Shown here: in pieces, positions 1 through 5,087 of the stretch
Position numbering within the stretch: position 1 is the first letter of the stretch
How the letters are laid out: the number at the start of each line of letters is the position of its first letter
NCBI GenBank assembly: GCA_964644025.1
Contig: CAZXVW010000262.1
Coordinates: 1-5,087 of the forward strand
Direction: 5' to 3'
Source of the DNA: CAZXVW01 sp964644025
GTDB taxonomy: Bacteria > Acidobacteriota > Terriglobia > Bryobacterales > Bryobacteraceae
Length of the DNA: 5,087 bases
Notes under the pieces: model-generated
Database searches by the model: none
The model's input: the letters and a program-made list of their open reading frames with translations, nothing else
Told to the model about the DNA's origin: nothing
Program-made: the position numbers and the translations under genes

Positions 1-739
1 CATTGACCGTGTCCACCACGCGCCGGACATAGGTTTCCTGGATCGCGGTAATCTTCGGCTGACCCAGTTCGTGGACCTCCAGCCCCATCCCGTCGCCGTT
101 GGCGTCGCCGTCGATCCCGTTGACGTTATTGGCCGGGTTCATCGGGTGGTACTTCCAGGCTTCCGGCATTCGCTGCAGTCCCCAGCCTTCAAACAGCATC
201 ACCGAGACATAGAATCCGCGCCGCCGCGCCATCTCCACCCGCGAGCGCAAGCGCTGAAAATAGCGCGGGTCGAACTGCTCGAAGTTGAACTTCGGCTTTC
301 CGTCGAGCGCGGCGCCGGGGCCCGTGCGCGCCCAGGGCTGCGGTGTCACCGTGTGCAGCTTCGGTTCCCGGCGGTGCTTGGCGGAATTGCCCCGGGTGTC
401 CCATTTCGTCAGCTCCCAGGCCCACAGGCGGATAAAGTTATGGTGGTAGCCGGCGGCCCAATGGAGGAACTTCTTGAAGTTGAAGGCCGGCGGCGGGTCC
501 GCCGGTCCCATGTCGAGGAGATCGTTCCAGGTATGGGACCCGACGAGCAGGATCGCGCGCCCACTGGCGTCGGCGAAGTACCGGGGATTGTCCTTGCAAA
601 CCCGCAACGGCCCGGCGGCCGCCAGCAGGCTGGAAGCCAGCAGCAGGCAGAAAAGGAGTTTGCTGATCGTGGCAGTGTGGGCCCGGAGGCTTGGCGTCCT
701 CCGGCCCGCCACCGCCGCCCGCAGCGGCCAGATGTTCAT
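1..739 (-). CDS. Secreted glycoside-hydrolase-like protein, DUF4038/apiosidase-like (3' end beyond window)
   Basis: My reverse-strand translation gives 246 codons without a stop, cut off by the left edge. The N-terminus has a basic region (residues 1-27) and a Sec-type hydrophobic core KLLFCLLLASSLLAAAG (27-43), so the protein is probably exported with cleavage near AAA|G. After it come NPRYFADASG (51-60), LLVGSHTWND (64-73), FIRLWAWE (102-109) and FYVSVMLFEGW (176-186). These look like the first strands of a (beta/alpha)8 barrel as in the DUF4038 / apiosidase-like family (Pfam PF13204 from memory). A putative role is cleaving plant or microbial polysaccharide outside the cytoplasm; the substrate is unknown. 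Residues 210-221 resemble a calcium-binding loop. The ATG at 739 is the only in-frame ATG before the hydrophobic core; GTG at 712 is an alternative. The n-region is unusually long. The gene lies 46 bp after the cytochrome stop. The catalytic residues cannot be assigned without the missing C-terminal part. The family call is recognition by eye and could be a related barrel family. Confidence 0.72.
   Translation of the reverse strand, partial: MNIWPLRAAVAGRRTPSLRAHTATISKLLFCLLLASSLLAAAGPLRVCKDNPRYFADASGRAILLVGSHTWNDLLDMGPADPPPAFNFKKFLHWAAGYHHNFIRLWAWELTKWDTRGNSAKHRREPKLHTVTPQPWARTGPGAALDGKPKFNFEQFDPRYFQRLRSRVEMARRRGFYVSVMLFEGWGLQRMPEAWKYHPMNPANNVNGIDGDANGDGMGLEVHELGQPKITAIQETYVRRVVDTVN
679..707 (-). 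other. Hairpin in the start region of the glycoside-hydrolase-like gene
   Basis: CCGGAGG at 683-689 and CCTCCGG at 698-704 form a perfect 7-bp inverted repeat with an 8-nt loop. With one bulged base at 682, the GGG at 679-681 pairs with the CCC at 705-707 for about 10 bp in total. It covers roughly codons 11 to 21, between the assigned ATG and the signal-peptide core. In the mRNA it would be a stable stem close to the start codon, where it could limit ribosome loading. There is no U-tract, so it is not a standard terminator. In such GC-rich sequence it may also be chance. Confidence 0.4.
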
Positions 740-746
740 GGCTCCG

Positions 747-752
747 ATTATA
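747..752 (-). promoter_or_regulatory. Candidate -10 box (TATAAT) for the glycoside-hydrolase-like gene
   Basis: A perfect TATAAT lies on the minus strand in an otherwise almost AT-free intergenic stretch. Its last base is 8 nt before the A of the ATG at 739. A usual 6-7 nt spacing to the transcription start puts +1 at 740-741, at or just before the start codon, which would give a leaderless or near-leaderless mRNA. No good -35 hexamer is seen 16-18 bp upstream (GC only). If translation really begins at GTG 712, the leader would be about 28 nt. Confidence 0.4.
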
Positions 753-755
753 CCC

Positions 756-776
756 GGCCGGCGCCCTGTGCCGGCC
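756..776 (-). other. GC stem-loop between the cytochrome and glycoside-hydrolase-like genes
   Basis: GGCCGGC at 756-762 and GCCGGCC at 770-776 form a perfect 7-bp all-GC inverted repeat with a 7-nt loop. It begins 10 bp after the cytochrome stop codon (TAG, 786-788). No run of T follows on the minus strand, so it lacks the second half of an intrinsic terminator. It could protect the cytochrome mRNA 3' end, act as a weak or factor-assisted terminator, or be chance. Confidence 0.4.
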
Positions 777-785
777 CGGCGGCGC

Positions 786-2012
786 CTATTTTCCGGCCTC
801 GGCCCGCATTTCGGCGGCCATGTATTTGATTTCGGTCAGGTCCTTCTTCATCGCCGCCCAGCCGTACCAGAGCGCGTAGTCCGGGTTCGCATGGAAGGTG
901 CCCTGGAAGGTGCGCATCCGGTGCTCCAGGTGCATCTCGTGGAGCTTGGTCTCGATCGGCGTGGCCGCGTCGTGAAACGTCAGCAGGTCGGGGTAAGCGT
1001 ACGCATAGCTTTTCGGCTTCGGGATGACGCCGTCCCGGTACAAGCCGGCGACCACATCGATGGCCTGGGCCATCAGGCGGTCGGCTTCCTTGATCATCTG
1101 GTCGCCTTTTTCCAGCTCCGCCCGGGCGAAGTTCATCGAGTGGCACTGGTTGCAGGTCTGGAGCATCTTGTCGCGCTCCTTCTGCCAGTCCTCCTGCGTC
1201 AGCCGCGCCACCTGCGCCTGTTTCACCACGTCGAGCCGGGCGGTGGGCTTGCCGTCCGGGCTGAGCACGCCCAGCGCTTTCAGGATCGTCGCCCGGTCCG
1301 CCGCCCACTGCTTGTCTTCCGGCATCGGCAGCCGCACGGCCAGGAACCCCCACGCGGTGCGCACCTCGTGATTGCCCTGCTGCATGTGGCAGGTCTGGCA
1401 GGTCGGCGCGGCGGTGGAAGCAGGCAAGATGCCGATCTGTTTCAGCAAGGCGCGCACGCCGTGCTTGGAGGCCGAGTACATTTCCCACTGGGGATGATCG
1501 AAGCCCATGTGGCAGGTCTGGCAGGCCTGCGGCTGCTGTGCTTCGGTCTTGGAGAAGGTGTGCCGGGTGTGGCAGGCATCGCAAGAGGCCACGCCGAAAC
1601 CCGGGCCGGTTTTCATCAGCTCGGCGATCTCGTCCTCGCTTTTCAATCCGATCTTGTGGCAGCCGCCGCAGCCCTTCATGCCCTCGGTCAGGGCCATCGG
1701 CTGCCAGTGGAAGGTCGGCATGGCCTTCAGCGCCGCCCAGGCGAAGGCGTGCTTGCCGGCTTTGAACTGCTTCACCTTCTCGGCGTGACACATCTCACAG
1801 GTATCCGGCGTCGGGATGCTGGCCTTGTTGGCGTCGGCTTCGGATTGGTGTTCGCTGCCGTGGCAAACCGAGCAATCGATGGCGTTCTGGGCGTGCTTGC
1901 TGAGCTGCCAGTCGGAAACAATGTTGGGCGTCACCTTCTGGTGGCATTCCACGCACTGCTGGCCATAAGCGGCCAGGCAGAAGAAAAAGGCGGCAGGAAT
2001 GTAGCGGCGCAT
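786..2012 (-). CDS. Periplasmic octaheme cytochrome c, hydroxylamine oxidoreductase (HAO) family
   Basis: A 408-residue protein with eight CxxCH heme c sites, starting at residues 20, 47, 72, 115, 144, 164, 205 and 287. A short Sec signal (MRRYIPAAFFFCLAAYG) predicts cleavage at AYG|QQ, so the first heme cysteine is mature residue 3. Family marks are eight hemes, a GFDHPQWEMY..SKHG stretch (170-185) and NHEVRTAWGFLAVRLP (214-229) after the seventh heme. Heme 4 (CGGCH, 115-119) would be the catalytic heme by analogy with HAO, and D172-H173 is the likely distal Asp-His pair. At least ten other histidines can supply axial ligands. There is no CxxCK, which argues against NrfA or ONR. Known members oxidise hydroxylamine or hydrazine, or work in reverse on nitrite or hydroxylamine; the direction depends partly on a heme-crosslinking tyrosine. 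Candidates here are Y379, Y383 and Y397, but I cannot align them. It is shorter than Nitrosomonas HAO and has no C-terminal membrane helix, so it should be soluble. The ATG at 2012 was chosen over an upstream in-frame start at 2105 because it gives a signal peptide and follows a strong ribosome binding site. Confidence 0.87.
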   Translation of the reverse strand: MRRYIPAAFFFCLAAYGQQCVECHQKVTPNIVSDWQLSKHAQNAIDCSVCHGSEHQSEADANKASIPTPDTCEMCHAEKVKQFKAGKHAFAWAALKAMPTFHWQPMALTEGMKGCGGCHKIGLKSEDEIAELMKTGPGFGVASCDACHTRHTFSKTEAQQPQACQTCHMGFDHPQWEMYSASKHGVRALLKQIGILPASTAAPTCQTCHMQQGNHEVRTAWGFLAVRLPMPEDKQWAADRATILKALGVLSPDGKPTARLDVVKQAQVARLTQEDWQKERDKMLQTCNQCHSMNFARAELEKGDQMIKEADRLMAQAIDVVAGLYRDGVIPKPKSYAYAYPDLLTFHDAATPIETKLHEMHLEHRMRTFQGTFHANPDYALWYGWAAMKKDLTEIKYMAAEMRAEAGK

Positions 2013-2023
2013 GATGGACCGAT

Positions 2024-2030
2024 CTCCTCT
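2024..2030 (-). promoter_or_regulatory. Ribosome binding site deciding the cytochrome start
   Basis: The minus strand reads AGAGGAG, 11 nt before the ATG at 2012. The spacing is slightly long but the match to the 16S anti-Shine-Dalgarno is strong. It supports 2012 as start and not the in-frame codon at 2105, which would place the promoter and operator elements inside the coding sequence and remove the signal peptide from the N-terminus. Confidence 0.7.
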
Positions 2031-2062
2031 GTCAATTCTGGCACAAAACAAATATCCCCGGA

Positions 2063-2071
2063 ATTCTACCA
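2063..2071 (-). promoter_or_regulatory. Extended -10 promoter element of the cytochrome gene
   Basis: The minus strand reads TGG-TAGAAT: a -10 hexamer with 5 of 6 consensus bases (2063-2068) and an extended TGn (2069-2071). The predicted +1 is about 2056-2057, giving a leader of about 44 nt that contains the ribosome binding site. The hexamer 17 bp upstream (AGGCAG) is not a -35, as expected for a promoter that depends on an activator bound next to it. Confidence 0.55.
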
Positions 2072-2090
2072 GGAAACCGCACCGGCTGCC

Positions 2091-2106
2091 TGTGACTTTG
2101 ATCACT
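2091..2106. promoter_or_regulatory. CRP/FNR-family activator site upstream of the cytochrome
   Basis: The plus strand reads TGTGA-CTTTGA-TCACT, one base from the classical CRP palindrome TGTGA-N6-TCACA. The inner TGA-N6-TCA spacing is shared by the whole CRP/FNR family. The outer G and C (GTGA..TCAC) favour a CRP-like rather than a strict FNR (TTGAT..ATCAA) half-site. Its centre (2098/2099) is 41.5 bp upstream of a start at 2057, the standard class II position. It lies between the trkH stop (2133) and the cytochrome start. The regulator itself is not in the window. The geometry is seen directly; activation is inferred. Confidence 0.6.
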
Positions 2107-2132
2107 GCACCGCGGCCGCCCCCGCTCCGCGC

Positions 2133-3584
2133 TCACTTCCGCCAGAAAGACGGGGTGAAAATCACCAGCGCGGTGAAAAACTCCAGTCGCCCGCAGACCA
2201 TGCACCCGGCCAGCACCCACTTGGCCAGCCCCGGAAGGTGCGCGTAATTGTCCACCGGCCCCACCGCGCCGAGGCCCGGCCCGATGTTGAACATCGACGC
2301 CGTCACCGCCGCGATCGAGGTCAGCACGTCCACTCCCGTCGCCGCCAGCGTGAGCGCCGCGGCGGCGAAGACCACCACGGCCAGATACACCATGTTCAGC
2401 AGCACCTGGACCGTCGTCTCGGGAATCACCTGTCCGCCGAGCCGGATGGCGAACACCCCGCGCGGTTCCACGATTCTTCGGAACTGCCGCCGGACGACCT
2501 GGCGCAACAGCAGGAAGCGCGAGACCTTCAGCCCGCCGGCTGTCGATCCGGTGCACCCGCCGATAAACATCAGGGTAAGCAGCAGCACCTGGCACAGCGG
2601 CCGCCACATCTCGTAATCGTCGGTTACGAAGCCGGTGGTGGTCACGATCGAGGTGGCCTGGAACAGCGCCGCCCGGACGGCTTCCGCCGGCGAGTAGCCG
2701 GTCTCGAACACCAGGCTCAGGCAGATGATCCCGCTGGCGGCGAACAGCACGATGAGGTACGCCCGGATCTCCACGTCGGAGAAGAAGCGGCTGACCTGCC
2801 GCTGGCGCCAGAGGCGGTAGTGCATGGTGAAGTTGATCCCGGCCAGGATCATGAAGACGATGATGATGTATTCGATCACCGGGCTGTCAAAGCCGGCGAT
2901 GCTCGCCGAGCGGGAGGAGAAGCCCCCGGTTCCGAGCGTCGAGAAAGAGTGACAGGCGGCCTCAAACCGGCTCATCCCCGCCCACCGCAGCGCCAGGAAC
3001 TCCACCACGGTCAGCGCCACGTAGATCCGCCACAGCGACATCGCCGTTTCCATGATCCGCGGCTTCAGTTTCTCGGAGGTGGCGCCGGAGAATTCGGCGC
3101 GGTACATGTGCATGCCGCCGGTTCCCAGCAGCGGAAGAATCGCCACGCCGAGCAATACAATCCCCATCCCCCCGAGCCAGTGGGTGAAACAGCGCCAAAG
3201 CTGCAGCCCGTGCGGCAGCACCTCGACGTTCTCCAGAATCGTGGCCCCGGTGGTAGTGAAGCCGGAGGTGGCCTCGAAGACGGCGTCGGTCAGCGAGTGA
3301 AAGTGCGGCGAGAAGTAGAACGGCAACCCGCCGAACCAGCACAGGCAACCCCACACCGCCGCCACCAGCAGCACGCCCTCCCGCACGGAAAGCTCCGTCG
3401 CTGGCCGGCGGAGCCCGCGCCAGAGCGCCAGCCCGCAGGCGCCGGTCACCAGCGCGCCATAGAACAGGGGCCGCGCGCTTTCCCCGGGGTTCAATAGCGC
3501 ATAGGCCAGTGGGAACAGCATGGTCCCGGCCAGCACCAGCAGAAACACCCCGGCGATGTGAAGGACGGCCCCAATCCGAATCAC
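2133..3584 (-). CDS. trkH: Trk potassium uptake system, membrane channel subunit TrkH
   Basis: A 483-residue multispanning membrane protein, the same length as E. coli TrkH. It carries four pore-loop repeats of the SKT (Trk/Ktr/HKT) superfamily: TSGFTTTGA (106-114), FSTLGTGGF (214-222), TSIVTTTGF (311-319) and MFNIGPGLG (431-439). These contribute the K+ selectivity filter at the glycines. GGCTGSTAGGLKVSR (342-356) is the conserved region in the third repeat that forms the intramembrane gate. An N-terminal pair of hydrophobic segments (about 5-30 and 41-56) precedes the pore repeats, as in TrkH. It brings K+ into the cytoplasm and is gated by TrkA bound on the inner face. The start is GTG at 3584, overlapping the trkA TGA by 4 bp, with GGAGAGG 6 nt upstream, so translation is coupled. 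All four filters are intact, so it should be functional. The protein ends at FWRK; 120 bp separate it from the cytochrome start. Confidence 0.96.
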   Translation of the reverse strand: MIRIGAVLHIAGVFLLVLAGTMLFPLAYALLNPGESARPLFYGALVTGACGLALWRGLRRPATELSVREGVLLVAAVWGCLCWFGGLPFYFSPHFHSLTDAVFEATSGFTTTGATILENVEVLPHGLQLWRCFTHWLGGMGIVLLGVAILPLLGTGGMHMYRAEFSGATSEKLKPRIMETAMSLWRIYVALTVVEFLALRWAGMSRFEAACHSFSTLGTGGFSSRSASIAGFDSPVIEYIIIVFMILAGINFTMHYRLWRQRQVSRFFSDVEIRAYLIVLFAASGIICLSLVFETGYSPAEAVRAALFQATSIVTTTGFVTDDYEMWRPLCQVLLLTLMFIGGCTGSTAGGLKVSRFLLLRQVVRRQFRRIVEPRGVFAIRLGGQVIPETTVQVLLNMVYLAVVVFAAAALTLAATGVDVLTSIAAVTASMFNIGPGLGAVGPVDNYAHLPGLAKWVLAGCMVCGRLEFFTALVIFTPSFWRK

Positions 3585-4957
3585 CGCCTGCCTCTCCGTT
3601 TCTCGGCCAAGAAGGCGGATTCCAGTTGCGGCACCACCCGCTCCAGGGCGAAGAAAATCACCCGGTCGCCGGCCTCGATTGTCGAACGGCCTCGCGGAAT
3701 GATCACTTCCCCGTCCGGCCGCGCGATGGCGGCGACAATGGCCCCCGAGGGCAGCTTCACGTCCATCAGTTTCTTGCCCACGTAGCGGGATTCGGGCGAT
3801 GCCACCAGCTCGATCGCTTCGGCTTCCTCTTCGCGGAACGTGGTCACTGATACTACCTGGCCTTTCCGCACGAATCGCAAGATGCGGTCCACCGTTGCCA
3901 GCCGGGGGCTGACCGAGGTGTTGATGCCCAGCCGTTGCGACATGGGCAGGTAGTTGGACCGGTTGATCAGGGCCACCACCTTCTTGGCCCCCAAACGCCG
4001 GGCCAGGATCGCGGCGATCAGGTTGTCCTCGTCATGATCGGTGAGCGCCAGGTAGGCGCTCACGCCGCGAATGTTCTCCTCGATCAGAGTCCCCGCGTCG
4101 GTTCCGTCGCCGTGCACCACGATGGTGTTTTCCAGCGTCTCGGCGATCTTCTCGCAGCGCGCCAGGTCCGGCTCGAAAAGCTTCACATTTACTCTTTGTT
4201 TTTCGAGTTCCCGCGCCAGCCGGACGCCGATGTGTCTGCCGCCGAGCACGAAGACCCGTTCCAGGCGCTGTTCCTGGTGCAACCCGAGGAACCGGAAGAC
4301 CTCGCCCAGGTCTTCCCGCCGCGTGACCATATAGACGTGATCACCCGCCAGGATCCTGTCCTCGCCGCGCGGGATGATCACCTCCGGGCCGCGAAAGATC
4401 ATCGCCACCAGGGAGTTCCGCGGCGCACCGGCGCGGACGATCTCGATCAGGCTCTTGCCCACCGCCCAGTGGTCCGGCTCGATGTTCATCCCGAACAGCT
4501 TCACCCGGCCGTCGGCGAAGTCGAGGATATCGGAGACGCCGGGCAGCCGCAGCACCGGAAGAATCCGCGCTACCGCTTCCGATTCCGGGTGGATGATGAG
4601 ATCAATGTGGAGGCCCGAGGCCCGGCAAATGCGCCGCCACTGGTCGACTTCGGGGCTGCGAACGCGAGCCACTTTCACCTTGACGCCCGAATCGGCCTGA
4701 GCGATGAGGCAGGCCAGCAGGTTCACCTCATCGCTGTTGGTGACCGCGATCAGCATGTCTGCTTCACGCAGCCCGGCGCGGCGCAGCGTCTCAACGCTGG
4801 CCGCGCTTCCCTGGACGACCTTGGCGTCGAAGGCGTCCTCCAGGTGGGCGCAGCGGGTCGCGTCCACGTCTACGATGACGACCTCGTTGCCTTCCCGGAT
4901 GAGCCGGCCGGCGATGTGAGAGGCGACTTCGCCGCCTCCGGCGATCAGAATTCGCAT
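3581..4957 (-). CDS. trkA: Trk system potassium uptake protein TrkA (two RCK units)
   Basis: A 458-residue cytoplasmic regulator, the same length as E. coli TrkA. It contains a tandem of RCK_N (about 1-125 and 233-355) and RCK_C (about 135-220 and 370-455) domains. First Rossmann fold: glycine loop GGGEVA (7-12), acidic D30 at the end of strand 2, VQGSAAS (48-54) and TNSDEVN (73-79). Second: GGRHIG (239-244), E262, HGDGTD (282-287) and TDHDEDN (306-312). By family knowledge TrkA binds NAD(H) and adenine nucleotides and forms a ring under TrkH that controls opening. The RCK_C repeats share VIIPRG motifs (193-198 and 418-423). The third glycine of the first loop is alanine (A12), while the second loop keeps it. 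It is the first gene of the trkA-trkH pair and overlaps trkH by 4 bp. The ATG at 4957 starts right at strand 1 (MRILIAGGG), so the start is secure. Confidence 0.97.
   Translation of the reverse strand: MRILIAGGGEVASHIAGRLIREGNEVVIVDVDATRCAHLEDAFDAKVVQGSAASVETLRRAGLREADMLIAVTNSDEVNLLACLIAQADSGVKVKVARVRSPEVDQWRRICRASGLHIDLIIHPESEAVARILPVLRLPGVSDILDFADGRVKLFGMNIEPDHWAVGKSLIEIVRAGAPRNSLVAMIFRGPEVIIPRGEDRILAGDHVYMVTRREDLGEVFRFLGLHQEQRLERVFVLGGRHIGVRLARELEKQRVNVKLFEPDLARCEKIAETLENTIVVHGDGTDAGTLIEENIRGVSAYLALTDHDEDNLIAAILARRLGAKKVVALINRSNYLPMSQRLGINTSVSPRLATVDRILRFVRKGQVVSVTTFREEEAEAIELVASPESRYVGKKLMDVKLPSGAIVAAIARPDGEVIIPRGRSTIEAGDRVIFFALERVVPQLESAFLAEKRRGRR
3591..3597 (-). promoter_or_regulatory. 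Ribosome binding site for the GTG start of trkH
   Basis: The minus strand reads GGAGAGG inside the last codons of trkA, 6 nt before the GTG at 3584. It confirms the GTG start and the GTGA stop-start overlap, and it allows reinitiation by ribosomes finishing trkA, which helps keep the two subunits in proportion. Confidence 0.7.
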
Positions 4958-4978
4958 TCCCTCGGTTGATTCTCCACG

Positions 4979-4987
4979 AATCTACCA
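4979..4987 (-). promoter_or_regulatory. Weak candidate extended -10 upstream of trkA
   Basis: The minus strand reads TGG-TAGATT, with 4 of 6 consensus bases plus an extended TGn. The predicted start is near 4972, leaving a leader of about 15 nt that contains GAGG directly before the ATG. No clear -35 is visible. A small CCAC-A-GTGG palindrome (4985-4993) overlaps it. Transcription could also come from beyond the right edge. Confidence 0.3.
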
Positions 4988-5032
4988 CAGTGGCAGCCAG
5001 GTTTTGGCGGGGTTGCTACCGGAGCGGCGAGA

Positions 5033-5049
5033 CCGTAATCCGTCCGTAA
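5033..5049. repeat. 11-bp-spaced TTACGG direct repeat upstream of trkA
   Basis: The minus strand has TTACGG at 5044-5049 and again at 5033-5038, separated by 5 bp, so the period is 11 bp. This is the usual layout of OmpR/PhoB-type response-regulator sites, about one helical turn per half-site. It lies about 76-92 bp before the trkA start. The repeat is short (6 bp) and could be chance. The rest of 4988-5087 holds no gene or RNA I can support. Confidence 0.25.
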
Positions 5050-5087
5050 GGGGCCGGGAGGCAGCGAAAGCGACGGGAGTGGTTCGC

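Noticed and set aside
71..829. Plus-strand open frame of about 252 codons opposite the glycoside-hydrolase-like gene
   Set aside because: The minus strand there encodes a clear signal peptide and barrel motifs, while the plus-strand translation is proline/arginine-rich noise.
2013..2105. N-terminal extension of the cytochrome to an in-frame start at 2105
   Set aside because: It would place the CRP/FNR-type site, -10 and ribosome binding site inside the gene and bury the signal peptide.
474..3497. Plus-strand open frame of about 1000 codons, antisense to the cytochrome and trkH genes
   Set aside because: Its product is low-complexity, rich in His, Arg and Gly, with no recognisable domain. 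It lies wholly opposite confident minus-strand genes with intact motifs. Long antisense frames are expected in GC-rich coding DNA where stop codons are rare.
3935..4969. Plus-strand open frame of about 344 codons opposite trkA
   Set aside because: A shadow of trkA; His/Asp/Arg-rich translation, no ribosome binding site or domain seen.
4984..5020. Possible cobalamin-riboswitch box (GCCACTGT on the minus strand) upstream of trkA
   Set aside because: Only the short B12-box-like string is present; the other conserved segments are missing, and trkA is not a B12-regulated gene.
5016..5087. Possible C-terminus of an upstream minus-strand gene ending at TAG 5016-5018
   Set aside because: All three minus-strand frames are open over most of this stretch and none shows a domain, so the 24 codons cannot be told from chance without sequence beyond the window.
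5070..5087. GGTTCGC at the right edge as part of a tRNA
   Set aside because: No acceptor, D-arm or anticodon stem could be built around it; the sequence ends there.

Overview
This 5.1 kb, GC-rich window (G+C well above 60% by eye) carries four genes, all on the minus strand. Read in transcription order, from right to left, they are trkA, trkH, an octaheme cytochrome c of the hydroxylamine oxidoreductase (HAO) family, and the 5' part of a secreted glycoside-hydrolase-like protein that runs off the left edge. The mix of a Trk K+ system, an HAO-like multiheme cytochrome and a DUF4038/apiosidase-like secreted enzyme, with high GC, suggests a Gram-negative soil or sediment bacterium. Acidobacteriota (Bryobacter/Solibacter type) is my best guess, inferred from gene style only; there is no marker gene here.

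Layout. 4958-5087 is the region upstream of trkA. It has no convincing gene, a weak extended -10 candidate and a TTACGG direct repeat with 11-bp periodicity. 3581-4957 is trkA and 2133-3584 is trkH; they overlap by 4 bp (GTGA) and form a translationally coupled potassium uptake unit. 2013-2132 is a real regulatory gap: it holds a near-perfect CRP/FNR-type palindrome, an extended -10 element placed exactly as in a class II activated promoter, and a strong Shine-Dalgarno sequence. 786-2012 is the octaheme cytochrome. 740-785 is a short gap with a GC stem-loop and a perfect TATAAT directly before the next ATG. 1-739 is the N-terminal 246 codons of the secreted glycoside-hydrolase-like protein.

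How the genes work together. TrkA (cytoplasmic NAD/nucleotide-binding RCK protein) gates TrkH (membrane K+ channel subunit), so the right half is one functional module. The cytochrome is a separate transcription unit, probably switched on by a CRP/FNR-family activator. It acts in the periplasm on a small nitrogen compound (hydroxylamine, nitrite or similar), with electrons passing through eight c-type hemes. No usual partner (HaoB, cytochrome c554, NrfH-like quinol oxidase) is in the window. The glycoside-hydrolase-like gene appears functionally unrelated.

The most interesting point is the regulated promoter in front of the orphan HAO-family cytochrome. I do not see a wholly new multi-gene system. 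The very long plus-strand open frames, including one of about 1000 codons, are antisense shadows of the GC-rich minus-strand genes.
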